Shown piece by piece: positions 35,517 through 44,524 of a stretch of 64,000 bases of DNA. A program made the position numbers and the translations under genes. Location of the stretch: contig CAWBCR010000017.1 of assembly GCA_963787375.1 (NCBI GenBank), positions 1 through 64,000 of the forward strand, written 5' to 3'. Below the pieces are notes generated by a model, which ran no database searches, was not told the origin of the DNA, and worked only from the letters and a program-made list of their open reading frames with translations. How positions within the stretch are numbered: position 1 is the stretch's first letter; each line of letters starts with the position of its first letter. The stretch is from CAWBCR01 sp963787375. Its GTDB lineage: Bacteria > Chloroflexota > Anaerolineae > Aggregatilineales > UBA3940.

Positions 35517-37567
35517 ATGTCAGAACCAGAATCACTCGTGGGCACCCAGATTGGGCAGTACACCATCACCGCCATGGTTGGCAAGGGCGGGATGGCAACG
35601 GTCTACAAGGCGACGCAGAGCTCTATAAACCGGACTGTAGCCGTGAAGGTGCTTCCGCGTGCGATGATGCACGACTCGACGTTTATGGAGCGGTTTCGCC
35701 GCGAGGCGGAGGTAGTTGCCCACCTGGAGCAGTTTTACATTCTGCCGATCTACGATTACGGCGAATTTGATGGCATGCCGTATATCGTCATGCGCTATCT
35801 CGACGGCGGCACGCTGCAGGATGCGATCAAAGAGGGCAACCTGCCGTGGGAAAACATTGTGCGCATCACGGTGCAGATCGCTGGTGCGCTCGACTATGCC
35901 CATGCGCGCAACGTCGTCCACCGCGACATCAAGCCCAGCAACATTTGCTCGATTCCGACCGCAACGCATATCTGGCCGACTTCGGCATCGCCAAGATGCA
36001 GGAAGGCTCAGCGAATCTTACCGGCAGCGGCATTGTCGGCACGCCGGCCTACATGGCGCCCGAGCAGTCCGAGTCGGGCACGCCGACCCCCGCGATGGAC
36101 ATCTACGCGCTTGGTTGCACGGTATTTGAGATGATCACCGGGCGTGTGCCCTACATGGCCGACACGCCTATCGCTCAGATTCTGATGCACCTTCAGCACC
36201 CGGTCCCGTCGTTGAAGTCGTACGTTCCCGACGTCTCCGACGAAGTCGACGAAGTGGTGCGGCGAGCGATGGCCAAAACGCCGAACGAGCGCTACGCCAC
36301 GGCCAGCGATTTCGCACATGCGTTGAGCGCCGTCAGCGTTGAAGGATTGAGCATCGCCGACACATTGGCAGCTCGCGGTGGCGGTGCATCGACGATTCCC
36401 GGCGCAATCCCGACAGCGGCGGACAGGGCCACCCCTGTGCCTGCGCCCGCAACGCGCGGGGGCAGCGCGCCGCCTGCGGCCCAGCACAAGAAGCAGGCCA
36501 GGCGCACATCGCCGCCAATGATGCTTTACGTTGGCGTCGGGGCTGCGGTCGTCGTGGTGATCGGCGTGCTGCTGGTCGGGGCGATCCTGCTGAGCCGTGG
36601 AGCAAGCGGTGGTGGTACGCAGGAAGTACTCGCCACCGACATTGCCGGGACCGAAGATGCCATCGTCGCGCAGGTCACCAACACGCCGAAACCTGCGCCC
36701 ACGTCTACTGCCGCGCCGCTCGTGTCAACCAGCACGCCGATACCAGCCATCGTCGACACACCCACACCCGGCCCCACTGCAACGCCGTTGCCGCAAACCA
36801 CGTTCCTGCGCGGCGTGCAGATGCTGCTCGTGCCAGGCGGCACGTTCACGATGGGTCGGGCCGGCACCTATCCCAACGAAGCGCCGCCCCACGAGGTGTA
36901 CCTCGACCCGTACTATATCGACCAGACCGAGGTCACGAACCTGTACTACCGGGCGTGCGTGCAGGAGGGTGGCTGTGAGATGCCCGAATTCATCACGGTC
37001 CAGGTCTGGGACAACTACTTCGGACTCGACCGCTTCAACAATTACCCTGTCGCGTACATTAGCTGGCCTGAAGCGCAGAACTACTGCCGCTGGCGCGGTG
37101 GCAGTTTGCCGACTGAAGCTCAGTGGGAAAAGGCCGCTCGCTTCGATCCCGCTACCGGCAACGAACAGGACCTGTTCCCGTGGGGCAACACCGTTCCTAC
37201 ACTGTACTATGCAAACTTCGGGGCTGAGATCGGGCGCCCTGAACCTGTAGGTGCCAGGCCAGCGGGTGCCAGCCCAGTCGGTGCGTATGATCTATCAGGC
37301 AACATGATCGAGTGGGTCTATGACTGGTACCAGGATAACTTCTACGAGCACTCGCCGCATGACAACCCGACCGGCCCCGTCACCGGTACCGACAAGATTC
37401 TTCGCGGGGGCTGGTGGGGCGAGAACGGCGCTCAGATCGGCGTCACGTATCGCGATTATATCGGGCCCGGTACCAAGCAGAACTACATCGGCTTCCGCTG
37501 TTCGTACACCCCTTCGGGTGAGCCGACAGTGAACGCCGATGCGACCGCCACCGCGGCCAGTCCCTAG
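35517..37567 (+). CDS. Ser/Thr protein kinase fused to formylglycine-generating-enzyme-like domain (frameshifted)
   Basis: About 683 residues from ATG 35517 (AAGGCGGAGG upstream). The kinase domain (about 15-275) has glycine loop MVGKGGMATVYKA, catalytic Lys in VAVKVLPR, VHRDIKPSN, DFG in YLADFGIAK and APE-like YMAPEQSE. A one-base loss near 35,953 breaks the frame between KPSNI and LLDSDRNAYLADFG. After a Pro/Ala linker, one membrane helix (MLYVGVGAAVVVVIGVLLVG) leads to a Thr/Pro spacer. An outside FGE-sulfatase domain follows (MLLVPGGTFTMGR, PHEVYLDPYYIDQTEVTN, LRGGWWGENGAQ, IGFRCSYTP). The two active-site cysteines of true FGE are not seen in the RGGWW segment, so the domain is likely a ligand-binding sensor. 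Such fusions are known (Pkn1-type). Confidence 0.87.
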
Positions 37568-37623
37568 GCTTTGCCGCCATCCGTGTCGTGCAATTGCCTG
37601 ATCCAGCCGGGAGAAGGAAGACC

Positions 37624-39285
37624 ATGCCAGATGACTCCGTGACGTATCATATTGTGCTGCTTCCGTCGGATGGCTACTGGGCATGGGTCCAGGCCATCCG
37701 CGACTTCGCCGTGGCCTTCCACGTTCATGCGACTCCCACACCTGAGACGGCAGTCGACTTCCATCGGCCCGACCAGGTGATTACGGTTGTCAACACGCCG
37801 GGAGGCTATCCGGCCTACGGCAGCGTTGTCGACTGGTTGGCCGGGCAGGCCCCAGAGGTCAAGCTCGACGTGATCAGCGTGGGGACGGCAGCACAACTGC
37901 ATCAACTGCTCGCCGAGCGGGTGGTCGAAGGCCAGCGGCTGGGTACGCAGTTCGGCGCGGATGGGCACGACGACCTCCCCATCCGGCTGCGCTGGCCAAC
38001 CGATTACCCCGCGACGCTTCAGAACTTTGACGACAACGCCGAGCTGTACCGGCATTGGGGTCTGCCGGGCCACGATGGAGTCGACATACGCGCGCCACAC
38101 AACGCGCGTATCTACGCCTGCGCCGACGGCGTGGTGTACCGCGTCCACGATGGCACCGGCGGCCACCCCTATGGGATTCACGTCCGTATTCGCCACGATG
38201 GTGGGTATAAGACGGTCTACGCCCATTTGAACCAGGCGCTGGTCCATAGTGGGCAGGCGGTCAGCGCCAGCGACGTGATCGGACTGGCCGACGCAACGGG
38301 GAACTCGGCAGGCAGCAAACTGCACCTCACACTCAAGAAGGAGGGCGCAACCGCTGCCGGCGAGACGCCTTACCCTGCCGATATCATTGACCCAACACCG
38401 TATCTCATCATGCCGGTCAGCAGCAGTCTGCAGCACGCCGGCGCTGAGGAATGGCCGTATGACACGTGCCTCGTCGGGGTGCATGCGCGCGTGGGCGCGC
38501 CGATGGGCGACGCAGACTGGAACGTGCTGCGCACGGCTCGTGTTGGCGCGCTGTTGTTCGGGCCGGGTTCCGATTCGCTCGACGTCGACCACGCGCGCGC
38601 GGTTGACCCGCACATGTTTCTGATGGCTCGCCTGACGGTAGATTTCCGCGGACGCACGGTGCGCGCACCGCAGTTCGTCGATTGGGTACGGGATGACCTG
38701 CGTCGCTTCTACGACCGGGGCATCCGCTACTTCGAGCTACACAGCGAGCCCAACCTGACTACACAGGGCTTTGGCTCATCATGGTTTGATGGCTATGATT
38801 TTGGGAAATGGTTCCTTGAGGTCGTTGGACTGCTGCGCCCGACCTTCCCGGAAGCGCGCTTTGGCTGGCCCGGCCTCTCGCCCGGCCCATCGACGTCAGG
38901 CGTGCGTTTCGACCATGTGGCCTTTCTGGAGGGCGCGTCGAGCGCGATGCAGCACGCCGACTGGCTTGGCTGCCACTGCTTCTGGGAGAACGACGCAGAG
39001 ATGTTCTCTGAGGATGCGGGGCTGGCCTACAAATACTACGTCAATCACTGGCCGGACAAGCTGCTGCTGATCACTGAGTTCAGCAACCCGTCACCCAGGA
39101 CCAACGCCCAGATCAAGGGCAGCCAGTATCTCCAGTATTTCAATCTACTACAGCGGGAGCCTGGCGTCGGTGCGGCGTTTGCTTTCGCCGTGTCAGCGCC
39201 CGCGCATTATGACACCGAGGTCTGGCGCGACGAATCGGGCAGGGTGACGCCAATCGTTGCGGCGGTCAGCTCTCGCTCGTATTGA
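37624..39285 (+). CDS. M23 (LytM-like) domain fused to a TIM-barrel glycosidase-like domain
   Basis: 553 residues from ATG 37624 (GAGAAGGAAG upstream). The N-terminal 90 residues are unassigned. An M23 domain (about 110-255) contains GHDGVDIRAPHNARIYACADG (zinc His and Asp) and the end motif SKLHLTLKKEG, where the usual HLHxE has lost its first His. The C-terminal 270 residues look like a clan-A glycosidase barrel: VGVHARVGAPM, RYFELHSEPNLTTQGF (acid/base Glu position) and KLLLITEFSNPS (nucleophile position). No signal peptide or membrane helix is visible. It follows the kinase gene by 56 nt and may share its transcript. The role is probably in cell-wall or glycan binding or cleavage, but the unexported N-terminus is odd. 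Confidence 0.72.
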   Translation: MPDDSVTYHIVLLPSDGYWAWVQAIRDFAVAFHVHATPTPETAVDFHRPDQVITVVNTPGGYPAYGSVVDWLAGQAPEVKLDVISVGTAAQLHQLLAERVVEGQRLGTQFGADGHDDLPIRLRWPTDYPATLQNFDDNAELYRHWGLPGHDGVDIRAPHNARIYACADGVVYRVHDGTGGHPYGIHVRIRHDGGYKTVYAHLNQALVHSGQAVSASDVIGLADATGNSAGSKLHLTLKKEGATAAGETPYPADIIDPTPYLIMPVSSSLQHAGAEEWPYDTCLVGVHARVGAPMGDADWNVLRTARVGALLFGPGSDSLDVDHARAVDPHMFLMARLTVDFRGRTVRAPQFVDWVRDDLRRFYDRGIRYFELHSEPNLTTQGFGSSWFDGYDFGKWFLEVVGLLRPTFPEARFGWPGLSPGPSTSGVRFDHVAFLEGASSAMQHADWLGCHCFWENDAEMFSEDAGLAYKYYVNHWPDKLLLITEFSNPSPRTNAQIKGSQYLQYFNLLQREPGVGAAFAFAVSAPAHYDTEVWRDESGRVTPIVAAVSSRSY

Positions 39286-39309
39286 TCCGCAAGCAGAGTG
39301 AGAGTGGAG

Positions 39310-39334
39310 CGGCTCGCCGTAAGGCGGGCCGTTT
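39310..39334 (+). terminator. hairpin terminator after the M23 fusion gene
   Basis: CGGCTCGCC and GGCGGGCCG pair (one G-T pair) around a GTAA tetraloop, followed by TTTCTG. Confidence 0.55.
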
Positions 39335-39343
39335 CTGCGTATC

Positions 39344-39354
39344 GGGGTAGGGGG
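39344..39354 (+). repeat. GGGGTAGGGGG motif, copy 4 (KOPS-like)
   Basis: Exact 11-mer between two convergent genes, 1 nt from the stop codon of the minus-strand gene. Confidence 0.6.
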
Positions 39355-39355
39355 G

Positions 39356-40612
39356 CTATTCGGCGGTAGCCAGCAGGCTGATCTCGCCAACGTACACTTT
39401 GTAGGCATGCCCCGATGCGTAGAAAGCGATCTCCTGAATCCGCGCGGGCCGCTGCTCCGTTGGCAGCAGCGTCAGCAGGTTTCCCGACCGGAAGGTGTAC
39501 CAGGTGTTCATGTTGATCCGCTCGTGGTCGGCGCGACACGTAGCGCAGGTCTGCGGAAAGTTCTGTGCCGGGTCGTGATAGGCATAAAAGCCGTGGATGT
39601 ACTCTTGCTCTATGCCGGCCACGTCGATGTACTTCATGCGGATCATCATTGGGCACTCGCTGCCCTCAACGCCGCAGGTCGACAGGGACTGCTCGGCGAC
39701 ATAGAAGGTAGCTCGCAGCTCCAGTGACGTCGAGGACTCCACGTTGATGTCGACCGTCTGGTACAGTCGCGTCTCGCCGTGTCCCAACGTGATGTTGGGC
39801 CAGTTGGCCTGCGAGCGATCCAGCACGAGGGCATTACGCCCGCCAATGCTTGAGAAATACACCTGGCCGCTTGGGTCTCCGACGACCTCCAATCCCCAGC
39901 CGACGGTGCTGCCCGCAGAGAAATCGCCGTTAGCCAACAGCGACTCTTCCGCGTCCAACAAGGTCAATTCGCTGCTGTCGCTGTCGACAATGGTTCGCTT
40001 CCCTGCGGGAATGTCGGTCGAGACATTGTCTGCCTTGTCGATGACCGTCGCCTGTCCGGTGCGCGCAGTGACCTGCGTAGACTGGTTGGTCACGTCGATG
40101 GAGTATTGCCCTTTGAGCGACAGGAGCGTGGTCGCCTGAGGTGTATCAAATGAAAAAGTCACCCCGCTGCGCCCGCCGTCGAGGATGAACACCTCGCTCC
40201 GCCCGCTGGAGCTTGCGACCACAATCCTGTACGGCTTTGGGTTGAGGTTGTATCGCGGCGCGGTGGCTTCCTGGATGGTGATCTGGCTGTCACGAAGTAC
40301 GACCAGCGACGCCAGTGGCTCCCCGCTCGAAGGGTCGACGAAGGTGACGACCCCCTGCGCACTGCCGTCGGTAAAGACCGCTGCACCGCGGGTCAGGTCG
40401 TCGCGATGCCCGGTGACGGCGTTCTCATCCTGGGCGCTAGGCAGCGTCATGCGCACCGTCCCGCGCGCTGCATCCAGCGTGACCGTCAGATCGACCGTCG
40501 ATTGGAACACATACCACTGGACCAGGTAGATCGTCCCACCGCAGATCAGCAGAAAGACGATGAACGAGGCAAGCAGGATGTGCCAGGCTAGGCGTTCGGG
40601 TTTCTCTCTCAT
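39356..40612 (-). CDS. single-pass membrane protein with FecR-like extracellular region
   Basis: 418 residues from ATG 40612. A short basic cytoplasmic start (MREKPERLAWH) and one membrane helix (ILLASFIVFLLICGGTIYLV) lead to an outside region. Residues 45-200 are beta-rich and resemble FecR-type domains (RYNLNPKPYRIVVASSSGRS, TLLSLKGQYSIDVTNQSTQVTA, VSTDIPAGKRTIV). A second beta-sandwich domain follows (LLANGDFSAGSTVGWGLEVV, carbohydrate-binding-like), with cysteines in CGVEGSEC and CATC. It is the last gene of an operon headed by the intramembrane protease at 43.3-44.4 kb. No sigma factor is nearby. Function is inferred only from fold resemblance. Confidence 0.65.
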   Translation of the reverse strand: MREKPERLAWHILLASFIVFLLICGGTIYLVQWYVFQSTVDLTVTLDAARGTVRMTLPSAQDENAVTGHRDDLTRGAAVFTDGSAQGVVTFVDPSSGEPLASLVVLRDSQITIQEATAPRYNLNPKPYRIVVASSSGRSEVFILDGGRSGVTFSFDTPQATTLLSLKGQYSIDVTNQSTQVTARTGQATVIDKADNVSTDIPAGKRTIVDSDSSELTLLDAEESLLANGDFSAGSTVGWGLEVVGDPSGQVYFSSIGGRNALVLDRSQANWPNITLGHGETRLYQTVDINVESSTSLELRATFYVAEQSLSTCGVEGSECPMMIRMKYIDVAGIEQEYIHGFYAYHDPAQNFPQTCATCRADHERINMNTWYTFRSGNLLTLLPTEQRPARIQEIAFYASGHAYKVYVGEISLLATAE

Positions 40613-40652
40613 GATCCTTGTTGGGGTCGGTGAGATAGGTAACTGAGCCCGA

Positions 40653-40952
40653 TCAGATGTAACGCACCTTAAAGCCGTCAAACTCGCCGGTAGCGTCGCT
40701 CCACGACGCGCTGACGTCGGTTACGTCGGCAGAGGGAGAGCCGCGGTGCAGAAAGCCCACAAATGCATCGAGCGCGCCACGCGGCCCTTCCGCGACCGTC
40801 TCGACGCTTCCATCGGGCCGGTTGCGAACCCAGCCGCTCAGTCCGAGACGGCTCGCTTCGCGCGCAGTATATGCGCGGAAGTTCACGCCCTGGACCAACC
40901 CAAGAACGGTCGCATGCACGCGCTGAATGGATGTCTGGCTTTGCTCGGTCAT
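40653..40952 (-). CDS. acyP: acylphosphatase
   Basis: 99 residues. It hydrolyses acyl phosphates. The phosphate loop is GLVQGVNFRAY with catalytic Arg, and the catalytic Asn is in LSGWVRNRPDGSVETVAEG. FVGFLHRGSPSADVTDV and the end FKVRYI are standard. It lies 17 nt after the upstream peptidase-like gene and 40 nt before the FecR-like gene. Confidence 0.95.
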   Translation of the reverse strand: MTEQSQTSIQRVHATVLGLVQGVNFRAYTAREASRLGLSGWVRNRPDGSVETVAEGPRGALDAFVGFLHRGSPSADVTDVSASWSDATGEFDGFKVRYI

Positions 40953-40969
40953 TCCGGCGGCCTATCTTC

Positions 40970-42253
40970 CTACCCGGTAGTCTCGTCCAGAACTGCCGAG
41001 GGTGGATCGTGTCGTTCTGTGTCACGCCCTCCGGCGGCGCCGTGTGGCTGCGGCGCGATGAACAGCAGTGCCAGCCCCAGGCTGATGACCCACACTGCCA
41101 CCCATGGCAACAGGGAGGTATTGTCGCGTGGAGCCTCGGCGGCAACACGCAGCAAGTCATTATGCCATTGACCTTCGAGCGCTGTCAAAGAGAGTCCTAA
41201 TCCTCGCTGGACAGCGCCATCGCAGTCCAATCCGTCAGAGAAGGCTCCTGCTAGCGCCCTGATCTGCGAGCTGCCGTAGCGATTCTGGACGTAGCGCATG
41301 ACGCTGGCACTCTCGGCGTAGGCCAGCGCCGCATCGCGCGGGGTGAAACCGCTGAAGTTCGACACGCACAACTGATCGAGCGGGATCAGCGCGCCGTCAC
41401 GCGCCGCTGTATCGAGCGTCGAGGCTAGCGTCGGGTCTGGCTCGGCTTCGCTCGTCACCGCCATCCCCTCGTTGAACCATGCCGGCACGCTTCCTGTGCC
41501 CACCGCCACCGCGACTGCCAGGTGCATCAACTCGTGTGGAAGGTCGCGCTTCAGCGAGGCGCTGAACTCCACCCCTGGCGCGGCGCTAACCATCGCGACA
41601 AGCTGATCGGGCACGGCGTAGGCCGCGACCCAGTCCTGTACGCGCAGGCCGTGCAGCCGTAGGCTGCTGGCAAGCTGCGCCAGCTCCGGATATACGTAGA
41701 TACGGATCGTGTCATCTGGTGCGGTGCCCAACGTGCGCCTGATCTCTGCCAGAGCGCCGGCGGCAACGTCCAACGCCTCTGACGCGACGAGCGGGTCGCG
41801 ACCATCAGTGTACACCAGAACATTGCCCCGCATCGCTTCCGACCACGTAAACGGGACGCTTGTGTCCTGGTACCACAACTGCTGCGGATCGCCCTGGAAT
41901 TCGCTCCCGCCTGCATCTTGAAAGTCCCACTGATAGGTTATGTCTGCAAAAGGTGGCAACCCCAGCGTGGTGACTGGCACCGTCTGGCTCAACGAGATAG
42001 ACGTGCCCGGACTGTCAACAGGCACTGCAAGGCTGTGGGCGTCGCTGCGGCCCGCAACGCGGACGGTCAGCCGCGCACCAGTGAGCACCGTCCCGGCGCT
42101 GGCGTGCGCGTCGAAGTTGATCTCGTCGCCATAGTGAATCGTGACCGTCTGTTGCAGGGATGCCAGCCCGCCGGCCTGCGCAGCAGCAGGCCGCGGGCAC
42201 ATCAGCGCCACGGCTGCCAGCCCCAGCACAGCGATCAACAAACGCTTCAACAT
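40970..42253 (-). CDS. secreted gluzincin-type (peptidase MA-like) membrane-anchored protein
   Basis: 427 residues from ATG 42253. The signal peptide LLIAVLGLAAVALM ends near AAAQ. A beta-rich region (about 30-145) comes first. The metalloprotease-like domain (about 150-360) has LKRDLPHELMHLAVAVAV, the HExxH zinc motif, and VPAWFNEGMAVTSE with the third-ligand Glu. A C-terminal helix (LLPWVAVWVISLGLALLFIA) anchors it, with a short tail ending LDETTG. It therefore faces outward. It is the third gene of the RseP-headed operon; substrates are unknown. Confidence 0.82.
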   Translation of the reverse strand: MLKRLLIAVLGLAAVALMCPRPAAAQAGGLASLQQTVTIHYGDEINFDAHASAGTVLTGARLTVRVAGRSDAHSLAVPVDSPGTSISLSQTVPVTTLGLPPFADITYQWDFQDAGGSEFQGDPQQLWYQDTSVPFTWSEAMRGNVLVYTDGRDPLVASEALDVAAGALAEIRRTLGTAPDDTIRIYVYPELAQLASSLRLHGLRVQDWVAAYAVPDQLVAMVSAAPGVEFSASLKRDLPHELMHLAVAVAVGTGSVPAWFNEGMAVTSEAEPDPTLASTLDTAARDGALIPLDQLCVSNFSGFTPRDAALAYAESASVMRYVQNRYGSSQIRALAGAFSDGLDCDGAVQRGLGLSLTALEGQWHNDLLRVAAEAPRDNTSLLPWVAVWVISLGLALLFIAPQPHGAAGGRDTERHDPPSAVLDETTG

Positions 42254-42316
42254 ACGGTGTTGAGTCCTTGACGCGTCAGGAGCGCCGGGCAACCTCTCAG
42301 ACTGCCCCGCGCCATA

Positions 42317-43285
42317 CTAATCGTCGGGTTCGATTTCGTCGTCCACGTCCAAGATGTACGTGGCGAACTCACCGCTGCCCAGCGCGGCGGTATTCATCGC
42401 ATCTTCGATCACATCTAGCAGCGCTTCGTCGACATCGTCATGTTCCGAGAGGTTCAGTAGAGCACGTGTGGCAGACTGCCCGCCGATCTCGCCCAGCGAC
42501 CAGATCGCCGCCTCTTTGACCTCCCGGTCGTCGTCTTCTGTCAGTTCGATCAGCCGGGGCACGCTGGCCCTGAGGCCCAGCTCACCGGCGGCGCGGGCGG
42601 CTTCAAAGCGTATCTCAGGCTCGTCGTGGGTCAGCGCACTCATCACGTAGTCGGCCCAGCGCTCGTCGGCACAGCGGCCCATCGCGAACAGTGCGCTGGC
42701 CTGCATGGAGAGGTCGGCATGATCCAGGGCCTCCTCGATCAGGCTGCTGACCTCGTCGCGGCCCGAATAGGCGATGCTTTCCAGCGCGCGCCGCCGCACT
42801 TCCAGCGACTCCGCGTCGTTCTCCCACGCTTCAAGCAGCGTGTCTTCGAGGCTGCGTGCCATCGCTTCAGGGATTTCGCCAAGCTCACCTGCCAGCACGA
42901 ATCGTCCCAGCGCCTGCGCTGCAGCGGCCCGCACTGTGGCGGCTTCGTCTAGCTCCAGCATTCGCACCAGACGCTGCATTGTGGCGGAGTCCTCGCTGAC
43001 CCACAACGCCTCGATGGCGCTGCTCCGCACTTCCTCGTCCGGGTCGTCGAGCGCGAACAGCGCCACGGCCGTGTAGTCGGTGTCGAAGCTTGCTTCGCTG
43101 GTTTCGACCATGCGCACCAGCAGCAGCAGCCGCCGCTCTGACGGCACAGACTCCCACGCGTCGCGCAGCGCAGCTAATTCGTGCTCAACCGGCTCAGACA
43201 GGCGGTAGAGCACCGCGGCGCGCAGCGGTGCGGTGTCGTCTTTCAGATTCTCCAGCAGTTCCTCAAATGGCGCTTCCAGGTTCAT
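42317..43285 (-). CDS. HEAT-repeat protein
   Basis: 322 residues, strongly acidic, made of about eight HEAT/PBS-lyase-like helical repeats (DPDEEVRSSAIEALWVSEDS, EPEIRFEAARAAGELGLRAS, DDREVKEAAIWSLGEIGG). No signal or membrane segment is seen, so it is likely a cytoplasmic scaffold for protein contacts. Its start overlaps the stop of the RseP-type gene by 4 nt, which implies coupled translation and a shared task. Confidence 0.85.
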   Translation of the reverse strand: MNLEAPFEELLENLKDDTAPLRAAVLYRLSEPVEHELAALRDAWESVPSERRLLLLVRMVETSEASFDTDYTAVALFALDDPDEEVRSSAIEALWVSEDSATMQRLVRMLELDEAATVRAAAAQALGRFVLAGELGEIPEAMARSLEDTLLEAWENDAESLEVRRRALESIAYSGRDEVSSLIEEALDHADLSMQASALFAMGRCADERWADYVMSALTHDEPEIRFEAARAAGELGLRASVPRLIELTEDDDREVKEAAIWSLGEIGGQSATRALLNLSEHDDVDEALLDVIEDAMNTAALGSGEFATYILDVDDEIEPDD

Positions 43286-44355
43286 TTTATCAATGGATCC
43301 ACAATATCCAGGTACATGAACACTAGCATCGCTGCGATCAGTACCGCAAACCCAACGAAGTGGATCAGCATTTCACGGTCAGGGTTGATCCGCTTGCCGC
43401 GGATTGCCTCGATCAGCACAAACAGCAGGCGTCCCCCGTCGAGTGCCGGGATCGGCAGCAGGTTGGTGACTGCCAGCGCAAGGCTGATCAACGCCGTGAG
43501 CTGGATGATCGGCCACGAGACGTTCTGAGCGATGGAGGCTTCCATCGCCTGCCCGCCAAGCTGGCTGATTCCGATCACGCTCACCGGGCGCAGGTAGCGG
43601 GCCGCGATCTGCCCTTTGATGACCCGTGCGGGTAGATCGACCATCGCCGCCATGTAGCTACCCATCTCCTGCAAAGAGCGTCCGATAGCGGCAAATGGCC
43701 CGTAGTGCTCAACCTTGTAGATGCTCTGCACCTGAATTCCGGTCGGGCCCTGGTCGGAGGGCCACGTGCTGCGTGACGTCAGAGTCAGGTCGATCAACGC
43801 GCCGGCGCGCTGGACCGTCATGGTCATCGTCTGACCGATGTGGTCGTAGATGTAGTTCGTCAAATCATTCGAGCCGGTGATGGCCTGTCCATCCACCTTC
43901 ATGATCACGTCGTTCTGCTGGAGCCCTGCCGTCTCGGCCGGCGTTCCCGGCGCAACCGCCGCGATAAGCGCGCCCGGCTGCTCCTGCGGCGCGCCTAACA
44001 TGAACATCACCATTAGCAGCAGGAAGGCGACCACGAAGTTTGCCGCTGGGCCGGCTACCAGGACGGTAAACCGCGCCATCTTCGGCGCGGCAGCCAGACC
44101 TCCCTCGATGCTCGGGTCGTCCTCGCCTGCCGGGCGCATGAAGCCACCCATCGGCAGCCAGTTGAGCGTATACTTGGTGCCCTTGCGCTCGAACAGAGTC
44201 AGCATTCTCGGCGGGTAGCCGATGCCGAATTCCTCGACCGTTACCCCGTTCCAGCGCGCTGCCAGGAAGTGCCCCAGCTCGTGGAGGAATATCAACGGCC
44301 CGATCACCACCACGAACGCTAGAACGCCGAACCCAAAATTCAATCCAATAGACAT
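43282..44355 (-). CDS. rseP: RseP-type site-2 intramembrane zinc metalloprotease
   Basis: 357 residues. It cuts membrane-embedded regulators such as anti-sigma factors. The first helix carries the zinc motif LIFLHELGHFLAARW (about 23), with FGIGYPPRML after it. One PDZ domain (about 120-205) has LIAAVAPGTPAETAGLQQND and the carboxylate-binding turns. The third zinc ligand is in NLLPIPALDGGRLLFVLIEA (about 300). Helices at the C-terminus complete the fold. A good promoter lies upstream, making it the head of a five-gene operon reaching down to 39,356. Confidence 0.95.
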   Translation of the reverse strand: MSIGLNFGFGVLAFVVVIGPLIFLHELGHFLAARWNGVTVEEFGIGYPPRMLTLFERKGTKYTLNWLPMGGFMRPAGEDDPSIEGGLAAAPKMARFTVLVAGPAANFVVAFLLLMVMFMLGAPQEQPGALIAAVAPGTPAETAGLQQNDVIMKVDGQAITGSNDLTNYIYDHIGQTMTMTVQRAGALIDLTLTSRSTWPSDQGPTGIQVQSIYKVEHYGPFAAIGRSLQEMGSYMAAMVDLPARVIKGQIAARYLRPVSVIGISQLGGQAMEASIAQNVSWPIIQLTALISLALAVTNLLPIPALDGGRLLFVLIEAIRGKRINPDREMLIHFVGFAVLIAAMLVFMYLDIVDPLIK

Positions 44356-44426
44356 GCTCGTTGTTGCCTTTCCACCGCCACGGCGGTGGCTCGTTTTCGC
44401 ATCTGTTCCAATCCCACAACGGTGTG

Positions 44427-44456
44427 ATTATACCCACCTCAGTATCGCGCGATCAA
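44427..44456 (-). promoter_or_regulatory. sigma70-type promoter of the rseP operon
   Basis: On the minus strand TTGATC (44456-44451) and a perfect TATAAT (44432-44427) have an 18-nt spacer, 72 nt before the rseP start. A GC-rich dyad (CCACCGCC with GGCGGTGG, 44372-44389) lies in the leader. Confidence 0.7.
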
Positions 44457-44493
44457 TGTGCCCTGTCCAGTGCCGACAGCCGATCGTGGGGAA

Positions 44494-44504
44494 GGGGTAG
44501 GGGG
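44494..44504 (+). repeat. GGGGTAGGGGG motif, copy 5 (KOPS-like)
   Basis: Exact 11-mer in the gap between the decarboxylase gene and rseP. Confidence 0.6.
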
Positions 44505-44524
44505 GCGATCCGCTGGTGACCCAG

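Noticed and set aside
44370..44392. GC-rich dyad CCACCGCC/GGCGGTGG as a terminator of the isoprenoid operon
   Set aside because: The loop is only 2 nt when fully paired and no T-run follows on either strand; it lies in the leader of rseP.
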